A program made the translations under genes and the position numbers. The notes under the pieces are model-generated. The model made no database searches, was not told the origin of the DNA, and worked only from the letters and a program-made list of their open reading frames with translations. Below are positions 27,679-35,249 of a DNA stretch of 64,000 nt, piece by piece; the stretch's first letter is position 1; the number at the start of each line of letters is the position of its first letter. This DNA is from Ensifer adhaerens (GTDB lineage: Bacteria; Pseudomonadota; Alphaproteobacteria; Rhizobiales; Rhizobiaceae): the NCBI RefSeq assembly GCF_002940685.1, contig NZ_PNFP01000003.1, positions 186,001 to 250,000 on the forward strand. Reading direction: 5' to 3'.

Positions 27679-28140
27679 CTATGCTCTGATCAGTCGGTCT
27701 ACGGCCGCTCGGGCGTGCTCATAGGGGCTATAGCATTCGGATTTCTGGAAACGCGCCACAACGGCTGCAAGATCCCAGATCGGATTTGTTTGAACCATGA
27801 AAAGATCGGCAGACTGTCGGCAATCCTGCGCCTTGAAGTGGCTGTCGCGGATTCCGCCCTCGATCACGCCGGCAACAATTCCGTTCAGTCGCCCGAGATG
27901 TTTGCGGAGGGCTGGGCACTGCCGATCAATGGCGAGGAGCAGAACGTCCCGGCGTGGCGATTGCAGCGTCAGGAAGTGCAGGCTGAGGCGATACTGGTCC
28001 AGAAGATGATCGACAAGCTTCTCGGGCGCTTCGACGGATCGGCGCGCATTCGCTGTCGCAACCTCAATTCGTTCCTTCAGCATCCTGATGACGATCGCAT
28101 CAAGCTGCTGTCCGGCGGTCAAGGCGTTGGTGGAGAGCAC
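27679..28140 (-). pseudogene. TetR-like C-terminal fragment lacking the DNA-binding domain
   Basis: 153 codons from GTG 28140. The helical pattern ('QQLDAIVIRMLKERIEVATA', 'VDHLLDQYRLSLHFLTL', 'YEHARAAVDRLIRA') resembles the ligand-binding part of TetR-family regulators. The usual ~50-residue helix-turn-helix is missing, and I could not find it in any frame upstream, where the sequence turns into the promoter region of the DUF1801 gene. It is most likely a deletion remnant; expression as a small helical protein cannot be excluded. The TetR assignment itself is tentative. Confidence 0.4.
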
Positions 28141-28459
28141 ACTCGAATTCCCGAAAATGGCGGCTCTTCATGAGAGCCGCTGCCGCAAGCGTTCAGGGTC
28201 GAAGCCGGAACGTCTGCATGCCATGATCCTACGGTTATGGAGAGATGCCGTGCCAATTGCCAACACTTGGCGAAGCGCGCTCCAGATCGGGTTGAGTCCT
28301 GCCGATCAGATGGATTCGGCGGTTTGCCCTTGACCAACAAATAGCCAAATGGCTATGTATTTGCGTGTCGCCATTTGGGCAGAGGTTCCGCGCCGGCGTC
28401 CCGCGACTCGCCCTGGCGGCGGGACCGCGCCGAGCCGACATGCCAATAGAGGTCCGCGC
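28141..28459. other. intergenic region with promoter and operator of the DUF1801 gene
   Basis: This 319-bp stretch separates the TetR-like fragment from the DUF1801 gene. Apart from the promoter and palindrome at 28330-28359 I see nothing with gene-like features; no helix-turn-helix coding remnant was found in any frame. Confidence 0.5.
28341..28356. promoter_or_regulatory. palindromic operator ATAGCC-AAAT-GGCTAT over a promoter
   Basis: A perfect 6-4-6 inverted repeat lies between a TTGACC -35 box (28330-28335) and a TATGTA -10 box (28354-28359), so a bound protein would block transcription. From memory, sites of this form occur upstream of ArsR-type regulator operons; no intact regulator gene is adjacent here. 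Confidence 0.5.
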
Positions 28460-28960
28460 GTGTCTGAGAAAAAAGTCGGAAAGAGCGCATCGAAAACGGC
28501 GTCCGATACGCCAGAGGCGCGGAAGGGACGCAAGACGCCGCCGACAAAATCGGCTGACGGCGTCATCCTGCTTTCCGGCGGCAATCCGCAGATCGCAAAG
28601 GGCTACGGCGACGCGCCGGTGCAGCAGTACATTGCCGCAATGCCGGAATGGAAAGGTGACCTGGGCAAGCGGCTCGACCGGTTGATCGTCAAGGCCGTTC
28701 CCTGCGTCGAAAAGGCGGTCAAATGGAACTCTCCCTTTTACGGCATGGAGAAGGGCGTCTGGTTCCTCAGTTTTCATTGCATGACGAAGTACGTGAAGGT
28801 CGCCTTTTTCCGTGGGGCGCAGTTCAGCCCGATGCCGCCCGGCGCTTCGAAGCAGCCGGATGTGCGTTATCTCGACATCTACGAGGCGGATGAGCTCGAC
28901 GAGGCACAGTTGCTGGACTGGATCAAGCAGGCCAGCGAGCTGCCGGGAGAGCGGATGTGA
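28460..28960 (+). CDS. DUF1801 (YdhG-like) domain protein
   Basis: 166 residues from GTG 28460, preceded by AGAGG; an ATG further upstream would place the operator inside the gene. The first ~50 residues are Lys/Arg-rich and probably disordered. The DUF1801 core follows: 'VQQYIAAMPEWKGDLGKRLD', 'AVKWNSPFYGMEKGVWFLSF', 'VKVAFFRGAQFSPMPPG', and a C-terminal 'LDEAQLLDWIKQASELPG'. The family is small and cytosolic, of frataxin-like fold, with unproven function. It lies downstream of a strong palindromic operator. Confidence 0.85.
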   Translation: MSEKKVGKSASKTASDTPEARKGRKTPPTKSADGVILLSGGNPQIAKGYGDAPVQQYIAAMPEWKGDLGKRLDRLIVKAVPCVEKAVKWNSPFYGMEKGVWFLSFHCMTKYVKVAFFRGAQFSPMPPGASKQPDVRYLDIYEADELDEAQLLDWIKQASELPGERM

Positions 28961-29154
28961 AGTCCTGCCCATATACAGGCGATCTGCATCCCGAAGGGAC
29001 CGGACCTGCGGATCCTAGGAGCTGCGGGGCGCCGCGGCGGCCTTTCGCCCACGCAAGTGGATAAGCAATCCGTGTCGCCGGCCGAGAGAACCTCGATGAC
29101 CGCGACATTTCGGTGGCATAGCCGGCGTAATTCCATGTCCGCAGCCGGCGGACG

Positions 29155-29856
29155 TCAGGAACCTTGCTCGGTCCCATATTCGTCGTGACGCCGGTTCCAC
29201 ACGTAGGGCTCGGTCTGCGGCCATCCCGCGGGTGAATCTTCCCATGTTTCCTGCCGACCGTATGGCGTCAGGTCCAGATACGTCCACAGGCTGCCGAGAT
29301 ACTCGACGCCTCGTGCGCCGTTGAAATAGGTGCGGTAGATACTATCGCCGTCCCTCAGGAAGACGCTGACGCCATGGCGTTCGCTCGTTCTGCCTGGATC
29401 ATCCGGATCGGCGACCGTGGCCCCCATGTCGTGGTTGAAGTCGCTGGCCATGGAAGAGTACCAGATCGGGTGCTGCCACTGCATCCGGGCCTGGTATTTC
29501 TGCAGCTTCTCCAGCGATGCGCGCGAAATCAGAACGATCGAAGTATCGCGTGCATTGAGATGGGCTGGATGGGTCATCGCGTCCACCACCCAGGAACAGC
29601 CGTCGCAGCCCGCCTGCCATCCGGGCGCAAACATGAAGTGATAGACGATCAACTGCCGGCGCCCTTCGAAAAGGTCGGCCAGGCTTACCGTGCCCGTGGG
29701 CCCCTCGAAGGAATACTCCTTGTCGATCCTTACCATCGGCAAGCGCCGACGCTTCGCGTTCAGGTCATCCCGCGCGCGGGTGAAAGCCTTCTCCCTGGCA
29801 ATTTGTTCCTCGAGCGCCGATTGCCACTCATCCATTGAAACGATCTCAGGCAGCAT
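29155..29856 (-). CDS. DUF899 family thioredoxin-like protein
   Basis: 233 residues from ATG 29856, with GGGAG 8 nt upstream. The family signature includes 'KEYSFEGPTGTVSLADLFEGR' (partial), 'QLIVYHFMFAPGWQAGCDGC', 'LISRASLEKLQKYQARM' and 'GVSVFLRDGDSIYRTYFN'. DUF899 proteins have a thioredoxin-like fold with a CxxC-type pair (GCDGC here), but the reaction is unknown. It is divergent from an ArsR-type gene 184 bp away, a pairing often seen with this family, so that regulator probably controlled it. Confidence 0.87.
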   Translation of the reverse strand: MLPEIVSMDEWQSALEEQIAREKAFTRARDDLNAKRRRLPMVRIDKEYSFEGPTGTVSLADLFEGRRQLIVYHFMFAPGWQAGCDGCSWVVDAMTHPAHLNARDTSIVLISRASLEKLQKYQARMQWQHPIWYSSMASDFNHDMGATVADPDDPGRTSERHGVSVFLRDGDSIYRTYFNGARGVEYLGSLWTYLDLTPYGRQETWEDSPAGWPQTEPYVWNRRHDEYGTEQGS

Positions 29857-30022
29857 TCTCAATTCTCCCTTGTTGTGCGGATTGCTGGCCCGCGTCGTTG
29901 CAGCGCTGAGTTCTCTCAGCGGCAACGGGCGCATCACAACGCGGCGGCCCGGCTTGGTCGCCACATCAAAGCTTCAAGACCGGCCTCATGAGCGCGCCAT
30001 CTCCTTTGCGCCTGCCTTCAAT

Positions 30023-30037
30023 ATGTTGCAAAAACAT
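30023..30037. promoter_or_regulatory. inverted repeat ATGTT-N5-AACAT before the ArsR gene
   Basis: A perfect 5-5-5 inverted repeat lies immediately upstream of the ArsR start codon and within the shared promoter region with the DUF899 gene. It is the likely ArsR operator. Confidence 0.45.
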
Positions 30038-30040
30038 AAC

Positions 30041-30280
30041 ATGTCAAGCGAGTACGAAGACGACATGATCTTCAAGGCGTTGGCTCACCCCCGACGACGG
30101 GCGATGCTTGATCGCCTGAAGGACCAGCCGCAGACCACGGGCATGCTTTGCGCGGCCTTCGCGGACATGGATCGCTGCACCGTGACGCAGCATCTGAAAG
30201 TGCTGGAAGACGCAGACCTGATCCTGGTCCGGCGGGCAGGGCGGGAGCGCTGGAATTCTCTCGATGCCCTGCCGATCTAG
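30041..30280 (+). pseudogene. ArsR-family regulator interrupted by an in-frame amber codon
   Basis: The open part gives 79 residues: 'MIFKALAHPRRRAMLDRLKD' and 'MDRCTVTQHLKVLEDADLILV' are a complete ArsR winged-helix DNA-binding domain. A TAG at 30278-30280 stops translation after 'DALPI'. Reading through in the same frame continues with 'RIHDRWISAYAGHAVNILDR', which looks like the normal C-terminal helix of ArsR proteins found with DUF899 or SRPBCC genes (usually '…PIQxIxDRWIS'). A single CAG-to-TAG change explains this. The truncated protein may still bind DNA but lacks the likely dimerisation helix. Confidence 0.75.
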
Positions 30281-30548
30281 CGTATTCACGACCGCTGGAT
30301 CAGCGCGTATGCCGGACATGCGGTCAACATCCTCGACCGGCTAAAAGCCGTTTGGAGGAATAGGCGCCGGCGCGCACTCCAACATGGAAATCTTATGAAG
30401 TTTTATTTGCATGTCGTCGCCGGCTTTTGGATACGTTATTATGTTTGAATAAGATAATATTTGAAAAGGCTATGAGGAATGGACGAACTTCTAAAGTTCC
30501 TTGTGATTTGCCGGTAATAATCCATCATCCATGCTTGCGCTCCGCGCG

Positions 30549-30745
30549 TTCGTTGAATAGGGAATTCTCGTCGGTTTCCGAAAGGAAGTAACAGGGAATT
30601 CGCCGCGGCCTGCCGCGAAACGAAACTGCCCCCGCAACTGTAGGCGGATAGTCCCCTCTCGAAATACCACTGGACGATGGTCCGGGAAGGTGGAGAGGGT
30701 GCCAAGACCCGTCAGTCAGGAGACCTACCGACACCTGGAAATGAA
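30549..30745 (+). ncRNA. cobalamin (B12) riboswitch
   Basis: The conserved core CCCGCAACTGTAGGCGG lies at 30631-30647, a CCACTG element at 30667-30672, 'GGGAAGGTGG' at 30684-30693, 'GCCAAGACC' at 30701-30709, and the B12 box AGTCAGGAGACCTACC at 30714-30729, all in the order of adenosylcobalamin riboswitches. The ends are approximate. It precedes a BtuFCD-like importer operon, so high cobalamin should reduce expression, probably through the ribosome binding site of the first small ORF. Confidence 0.93.
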
Positions 30746-30777
30746 CAAGCCGGGCGGGGTGTCCGGGGAGGTTGTCG

Positions 30778-30900
30778 ATGTCGTTGGTCGCGCCAGAGTG
30801 CCGGCTGTCGATGCTCTCTTGGGCATTGTATCGATCATTGTCGTCCTGGCTCGTCCCCTCCGATCCGCGCGATCAACAGATCGGAGACAATGTGCCATGA
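30778..30900 (+). CDS. 40-residue ORF between riboswitch and importer (leader or small protein)
   Basis: An ATG at 30778 follows GGGGAGG at 6-nt spacing, the strongest ribosome binding site of the region, and directly follows the riboswitch. The frame runs 40 codons (MSLVAPECRLSMLSWALYRS…) and its TGA overlaps the ATG of the binding-protein gene in an ATGA junction. This geometry suggests translational coupling: the riboswitch would control this ORF and, through it, the importer. The middle is moderately hydrophobic. I do not recognise the protein. Confidence 0.45.
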   Translation: MSLVAPECRLSMLSWALYRSLSSWLVPSDPRDQQIGDNVP

Positions 30901-31913
30901 CCGCTTCGCGCTTCCTGCTTGCCGCCTCTGGCTTCGCTTTCTTCGCCACCGCGGCTGCCGCCGAACCCACCACCTATCCGCTGACGCTCGAAAATTGCGG
31001 CGAGACGATCACGTTCGACAAGGCGCCGGTGACGTCTGCGACCGTCGGGCAGGCGGCAACGGAGGTCCTCTATTCGCTTGGCCTCGGCGACAAGGTCACG
31101 GGAACGTCAGTCTGGTTCAACGACGTGCTGCCGGAATTCGCCGAGGTCAATGCCAAGGTTCCGCGCCTGGCGGACAACGATCCGAGCTTTGAAAGCGTCG
31201 TCGCCAAGAAGCCGGGCCTCGTCGCCGTGCAGTTCGTCTGGCATGTCGGCCCTGAAGGTATCGTTGCGACCCGAACCCAGTTCCATGAGGTGGGAATTCC
31301 GACCTATGTCCTTCCGGCCGATTGCGTCGCCAAGGACAACTCGATCGGTGTGGACGGCACGCGCAGCGAACTCTTCTCGACGGCAAGCATCCATCAGGGC
31401 GTGCGCGAACTCGCACGGATCTTCGACGTTCAAGACAGAGGCGCGGCATTCGTCGCAGAGCTCGTCAAGCGCGAGGCCGACGCCATCGAACGCGCCAAGG
31501 CACTCAATCTGACGGATGTGTCCGCAGCGTTCTGGTTCTCCAGCGCGGAGATGGACATCGATCCCTATGTGGCCGGTCGCAAGGGGGCACCCGCCTACAT
31601 GATGGACAAACTCGGCATCCGGAATGTGGTCGAGTCGGACGAGGAATGGCCTGTGGTCGGCTGGGAGACGATCGCCAAGGCCAACCCGTCCATGATCGTC
31701 ATCGCCAAGATGGACCGGCGCCGCTTTCCTGCTGACGACTACCTGAAGAAAATCGAGTTCCTGAAGAGTGACCCCGTTGCCAGCCAGATGGACGCCGTGA
31801 AAAACAACCGCATCGTCATTATGGACGCGCACGCGATGGACGCCACGATCAGAACGATTGCCGGCATCGAAGTCCTGTCTGCCGCCCTCAAGGATTTTGG
31901 ATTGGCGAAGTGA
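30897..31913 (+). CDS. cobalamin/metal-chelate ABC importer binding protein (BtuF-like)
   Basis: 338 residues from ATG 30897. Residues 1-22 (FFATAAAAEP) are a signal peptide. The mature part is a class III (TroA/FepB/BtuF) binding protein: 'TVGQAATEVLYSLGLGDKV' after the first strand, 'LVAVQFVWHVGPEG', 'AAFWFSSAEMDIDPYVAGRK' (partial), and the rigid-helix fold 'MDATIRTIAGIEVLSAALKDF'. Control by a B12 riboswitch makes cobalamin or a corrinoid the best substrate guess; cobalt or iron chelates are alternatives. It overlaps the permease start (GTGA). Confidence 0.8.
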   Translation: MTASRFLLAASGFAFFATAAAAEPTTYPLTLENCGETITFDKAPVTSATVGQAATEVLYSLGLGDKVTGTSVWFNDVLPEFAEVNAKVPRLADNDPSFESVVAKKPGLVAVQFVWHVGPEGIVATRTQFHEVGIPTYVLPADCVAKDNSIGVDGTRSELFSTASIHQGVRELARIFDVQDRGAAFVAELVKREADAIERAKALNLTDVSAAFWFSSAEMDIDPYVAGRKGAPAYMMDKLGIRNVVESDEEWPVVGWETIAKANPSMIVIAKMDRRRFPADDYLKKIEFLKSDPVASQMDAVKNNRIVIMDAHAMDATIRTIAGIEVLSAALKDFGLAK

Positions 31914-32962
31914 ACTTCTGCTCCGCGCGGCCGACCCGTGCTTCCCGGCTTGGCCGGGGAGCCATGGGAGCGGCAGCACTCTTTGCCGCTGTTCTTGCCG
32001 GCACCTGCATCGGCGAAACGCCGATACCCGTTCTGACGGTTCTGCAAACGTTGGCGAACAAGATCTTCGGTGCGGCCCACGTTGTCGATCCCATCGACGT
32101 CGGGATCATCTGGAACTACCGCCTGCCGCGGGCGATCGTCGCCGCCTGCTGTGGGGCAGGGCTCGCGGTTTCGGGGATGGTGCTGCAGTCGCTCCTGCGC
32201 AACGCCCTGGCGGATCCCTATCTTCTCGGCATCTCTGCCGGCGCTTCGACGGGAGCGGTGGCCGTCACTGTCGCCGGCCTCGGCGCCGGCGCGGTCTCCA
32301 TGTCGCTCGGCGCCTTCATCGGCGCCGTGACGGCCTTTCTGATGGTGGCGCTCCTTGCCCGCGCCGCGGGAGGCGGGGTTACTCTGCGCGGTACCGGCCA
32401 GATCGTGCTTGCCGGCATTGCCGGATCGCAGCTTTTCAACGCCCTGACGTCGTTCATCATCACCAAGTCGGCGAATGCGGAGCAGGCGCGCGGCATCATG
32501 TTCTGGCTGCTCGGCAACCTTAGCGGCGCCCGGTGGCCGGACGTCTGGCTGGCTGTGCCGGTGGCCATTGTCGGGCTTGGCGCATGCATCTGGTACGCCC
32601 GCGCCCTCGATGCCTTTTCCTTCGGGGCCGAATCCGCGGCGTCTCTCGGCGTACCCGTTCGCGTCGTCCAGGTCGTGCTGATCGGCCTCACCGCGCTGGT
32701 GACGGCCGTGATGGTCAGCATCGTCGGCTCCATCGGCTTTGTCGGGCTCGTGATCCCGCACGCGGCCCGCTTCCTGGTCGGCGTGCGGCACGGACGGCTC
32801 GGCCCGGCAACCGCTCTCATCGGGGCGGTCTTTCTGATTGCGGCGGATGTCCTGTCGCGGACCATCGTTCCCGGCCAGGTGCTGCCGATCGGCGTGATCA
32901 CGGCCCTGGTCGGGGCTCCGGCCTTCGCCTTGATCCTTGTTCGCGGGAGGCGCCGGTCGTGA
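31910..32962 (+). CDS. FecCD-family ABC permease (BtuC-like)
   Basis: 350 residues from GTG 31910, overlapping the binding-protein stop by 4 nt. It has about ten membrane helices. FecCD hallmarks are 'NYRLPRAIVAACCGAGLAVSG' (partial), 'LLRNALADPYLLGISAGAS', 'FWLLGNLSGARWPDVW', and the ATPase-contact 'GSIGFVGLVIPHAARFLVG'. It forms the membrane channel for the substrate delivered by the preceding protein. Confidence 0.92.
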   Translation: MNFCSARPTRASRLGRGAMGAAALFAAVLAGTCIGETPIPVLTVLQTLANKIFGAAHVVDPIDVGIIWNYRLPRAIVAACCGAGLAVSGMVLQSLLRNALADPYLLGISAGASTGAVAVTVAGLGAGAVSMSLGAFIGAVTAFLMVALLARAAGGGVTLRGTGQIVLAGIAGSQLFNALTSFIITKSANAEQARGIMFWLLGNLSGARWPDVWLAVPVAIVGLGACIWYARALDAFSFGAESAASLGVPVRVVQVVLIGLTALVTAVMVSIVGSIGFVGLVIPHAARFLVGVRHGRLGPATALIGAVFLIAADVLSRTIVPGQVLPIGVITALVGAPAFALILVRGRRRS

Positions 32963-33720
32963 TCCTGGAAGCGCGCAATCTCGGCTGGTCCGTCCGCGGC
33001 CGGGCGATCGTCTCCAACGTCGATCTTGCCGTGAGAGAGGGTGAGACGCTTGGCCTCGTCGGCCCCAACGGCTCGGGCAAGTCCACCTTGATGCGGCTGT
33101 TGGCTGGCATCGTCAGGTCAACTTCGGGCGAGGTGCGGATCAGAGGGCAGAAGCTGCATGGCATGCCGCGCCGTCAGGCCGCGCAGTTGATTGCCTTCCT
33201 GGAGCAGCAAGCCGAGACGACGGAAGCGATCTCGGTTCGCGATGCGGTCGAACTTGGCCGCACGCCCTGGCTCACGCCGCTGCAACCATGGTCGGACGAG
33301 GACGACCGGGTTGTCAGGCAAGCCCTCGCCGATACCGATATGGAGGGCTTCGAATGCCGTTCCTGGGCGACGCTTTCCGGTGGAGAACGCCAGCGGGTTC
33401 ATCTGGCGCGGGCCCTGGCACAGCAGCCTCAGCTCCTGTTGCTCGACGAGCCGACAAATCACCTGGACATCCAGCACCAGCTTTCGATCCTGAAGCTGGT
33501 GGCAGACCTGCCGATCACCTCGGTCGTCGCCCTGCACGATCTCAACCAGGCCCTTGGCTGCGACCGCGTCGGCATGATGTCCGCCGGCCAATTGGTGGCG
33601 CTGGGACCGCCGCGTGACATCCTCACCGCCGAACGGATAGCTGCCGTCTTCGGCGTACGTGCCACCATCGTCGTCGATCCCGAGGACGGCACCTCCATCT
33701 TCCGTTTTCACACTGCCTAG
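32959..33720 (+). CDS. FecE/BtuD-like ABC ATP-binding protein
   Basis: 253 residues from GTG 32959, overlapping the permease stop by 4 nt, with GGGAGG upstream. Walker A GPNGSGKST is near residue 37, the signature is 'LSGGERQRVHLARALAQQP', Walker B is 'LLLLDEPTNHLDIQHQ', and the H-loop is 'ALHDLNQALG'. 'GPPRDILTAERIAAVFGV' at the C-terminus is typical of iron-siderophore/B12 ATPases. It completes the importer. Confidence 0.93.
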   Translation: MILEARNLGWSVRGRAIVSNVDLAVREGETLGLVGPNGSGKSTLMRLLAGIVRSTSGEVRIRGQKLHGMPRRQAAQLIAFLEQQAETTEAISVRDAVELGRTPWLTPLQPWSDEDDRVVRQALADTDMEGFECRSWATLSGGERQRVHLARALAQQPQLLLLDEPTNHLDIQHQLSILKLVADLPITSVVALHDLNQALGCDRVGMMSAGQLVALGPPRDILTAERIAAVFGVRATIVVDPEDGTSIFRFHTA

Positions 33721-33731
33721 CAAGGAACTAC

Positions 33732-34169
33732 ATGCGCCCGCTTCTCCTCGGATTGTCCCTGGCTTTCACCGCACCTCAGTTCGCCCAGGCGGAAATGCAC
33801 GAGGTGAAAATGCTCAACCGCAACGCTTCGGGCCCCATGGTCTATGAGCCGGATTTCCTGCAGGTCGCTCCCGGCGACACGGTGAAATTCATCGCCGCAA
33901 CCAGCGGGCATAACGCGGCGACGGTCGACGGCATGGCCCCCGACGGCGCGCCTGGCTTCAAGGGCGGCATCAACGAGGAGATCGAAGTCAGGCTCGACGA
34001 GGAAGGGTTCTACGGGATCAAGTGCTCGCCCCATTTCGCCATGGGCATGGTGATGGTGATCCGCGTCGGCGACGCGGAGATCGGCGAGGGGTTTGCGCGG
34101 GCCAAGGTTCCGGCGCGTGCACGGCAGCGGTTTGACGAGATCCTTGCCAGGAATGGTTTCGGCAAGTGA
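33732..34169 (+). CDS. pseudoazurin (type 1 blue copper protein)
   Basis: 145 residues with a 20-residue signal peptide (…APQFAQA), so periplasmic. The cupredoxin fold starts 'HEVKMLNRNASGPMVYEPDF', a very typical pseudoazurin start. The copper ligands are all present: His60 ('TSGHNAATV'), Cys98, His101 and Met106 ('IKCSPHFAMGM'). Pseudoazurins carry electrons to nitrite or N2O reductases, but no denitrification genes are nearby. It is 11 nt after the ATPase gene and overlaps the methyltransferase, so it belongs to the B12-riboswitch operon, an unusual setting. Confidence 0.93.
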   Translation: MRPLLLGLSLAFTAPQFAQAEMHEVKMLNRNASGPMVYEPDFLQVAPGDTVKFIAATSGHNAATVDGMAPDGAPGFKGGINEEIEVRLDEEGFYGIKCSPHFAMGMVMVIRVGDAEIGEGFARAKVPARARQRFDEILARNGFGK

Positions 34170-34975
34170 CGAACGACACCGCAGAAAGGACCGCGAATTT
34201 TCACCTCAAGGAAGCGATCCGATCCTACTGGTCGGAGCGTGCAAGGACCTTCGATCTCGCCTTCGGCCACGGTATCCTGTCCGAAGCGGAGTTTTCCGCC
34301 TGGCAGGAACCGATCCGCAGCACACTCGGCGCGAAGCCCCTGCGTGTGCTTGAGCTCGCCTGCGGCACGGGTGAGGTCACCAGGCTCATTCATGAACTCG
34401 GTCACGACGTCACGGCACTCGACTTCTCCGAAGCGATGCTCTGCGTCGCCAAGGCGAAACACGCCGGCAAACAGCGCCTGCGCTTCATCCTCGCCGATGC
34501 CGAAAACACGATGGAACCGGACGCCGCCTACGACGCGATCGTCTGTCGCCATCTCGTGTGGACGCTCACCGAGCCCGAAGCGACGTTTCGCGAATGGCAC
34601 CGCCTGCTGAGGCCGGGCGGCAAGCTCGTGATCTACGACGGTGACTGGGCGCGGCCGTCGCCGATCGGGCGCCTCGCCGAGCGCCTGGTCGCATTGATCG
34701 ACAGGTTTTCCGGGCCGGATCCCTATTACGACGGCTCGCTCAGCCAACGCCACGCCGAGATCATGCAGGCCCTGCCTTTCGGTCGCGGGCTGAGGTTCGA
34801 ACGGCTTTCCGATCTGTTGCGGGGAGCGGGGTTCGAAGGCATCGAGAAAGTGTCCCATGGCCCGATCGCCCGCGCGCAGCGCAGGTCCGCCGATCTGCGA
34901 AACTGCCTGCGCACCTTCGTCTACAGGCGCTTCATCTTGGTTGCGCATGCATCGGCTGGGCGCGAGCCCCGCTAG
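34166..34975 (+). CDS. class I SAM-dependent methyltransferase
   Basis: 269 residues from GTG 34166, overlapping the pseudoazurin stop by 4 nt. The SAM-binding motif 'VLELACGTGEVTRLIHEL' is at residues ~60-78, followed by 'DVTALDFSEAML', 'RFILADAENTMEPDAAYDAI' and the post-motif 'WHRLLRPGGKLVIYDGDW'. It resembles UbiE/Methyltransf_11 enzymes. Substrate unknown; its place as last gene of a cobalamin-controlled importer operon suggests it modifies the imported ligand or a chelator. Confidence 0.88.
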   Translation: MTNDTAERTANFHLKEAIRSYWSERARTFDLAFGHGILSEAEFSAWQEPIRSTLGAKPLRVLELACGTGEVTRLIHELGHDVTALDFSEAMLCVAKAKHAGKQRLRFILADAENTMEPDAAYDAIVCRHLVWTLTEPEATFREWHRLLRPGGKLVIYDGDWARPSPIGRLAERLVALIDRFSGPDPYYDGSLSQRHAEIMQALPFGRGLRFERLSDLLRGAGFEGIEKVSHGPIARAQRRSADLRNCLRTFVYRRFILVAHASAGREPR

Positions 34976-35249
34976 GCCCGCGGTTTCAGCTCGCCTTCAA
35001 CACGGATCGCGAGGCATCGTCTCAATCGGAGACGCCGCGCCAGTGCGATCGTACGCACGCCCGGATAGCGGGAACGGCGGCTCCGGCAGGCGCGTTTCGA
35101 GCGGCAGCTTCAACACCTCATGTTCACGCAGAATTTAGCCCTGCCACCGGCCCGCCGCCTGCTTCGAACCTACCCGGTTGCCAAAAAGCCATAATTGCTT
35201 CACCTAGATCCTCTTTCGACACGCGGCATTAAGAACGGATCAACGCTGA

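Noticed and set aside
27376-28173. 265-codon plus-strand frame over the sRNA/TetR-fragment region
   Set aside because: It begins inside the candidate sRNA hairpin and is antisense to a more protein-like helical frame; composition is not gene-like.
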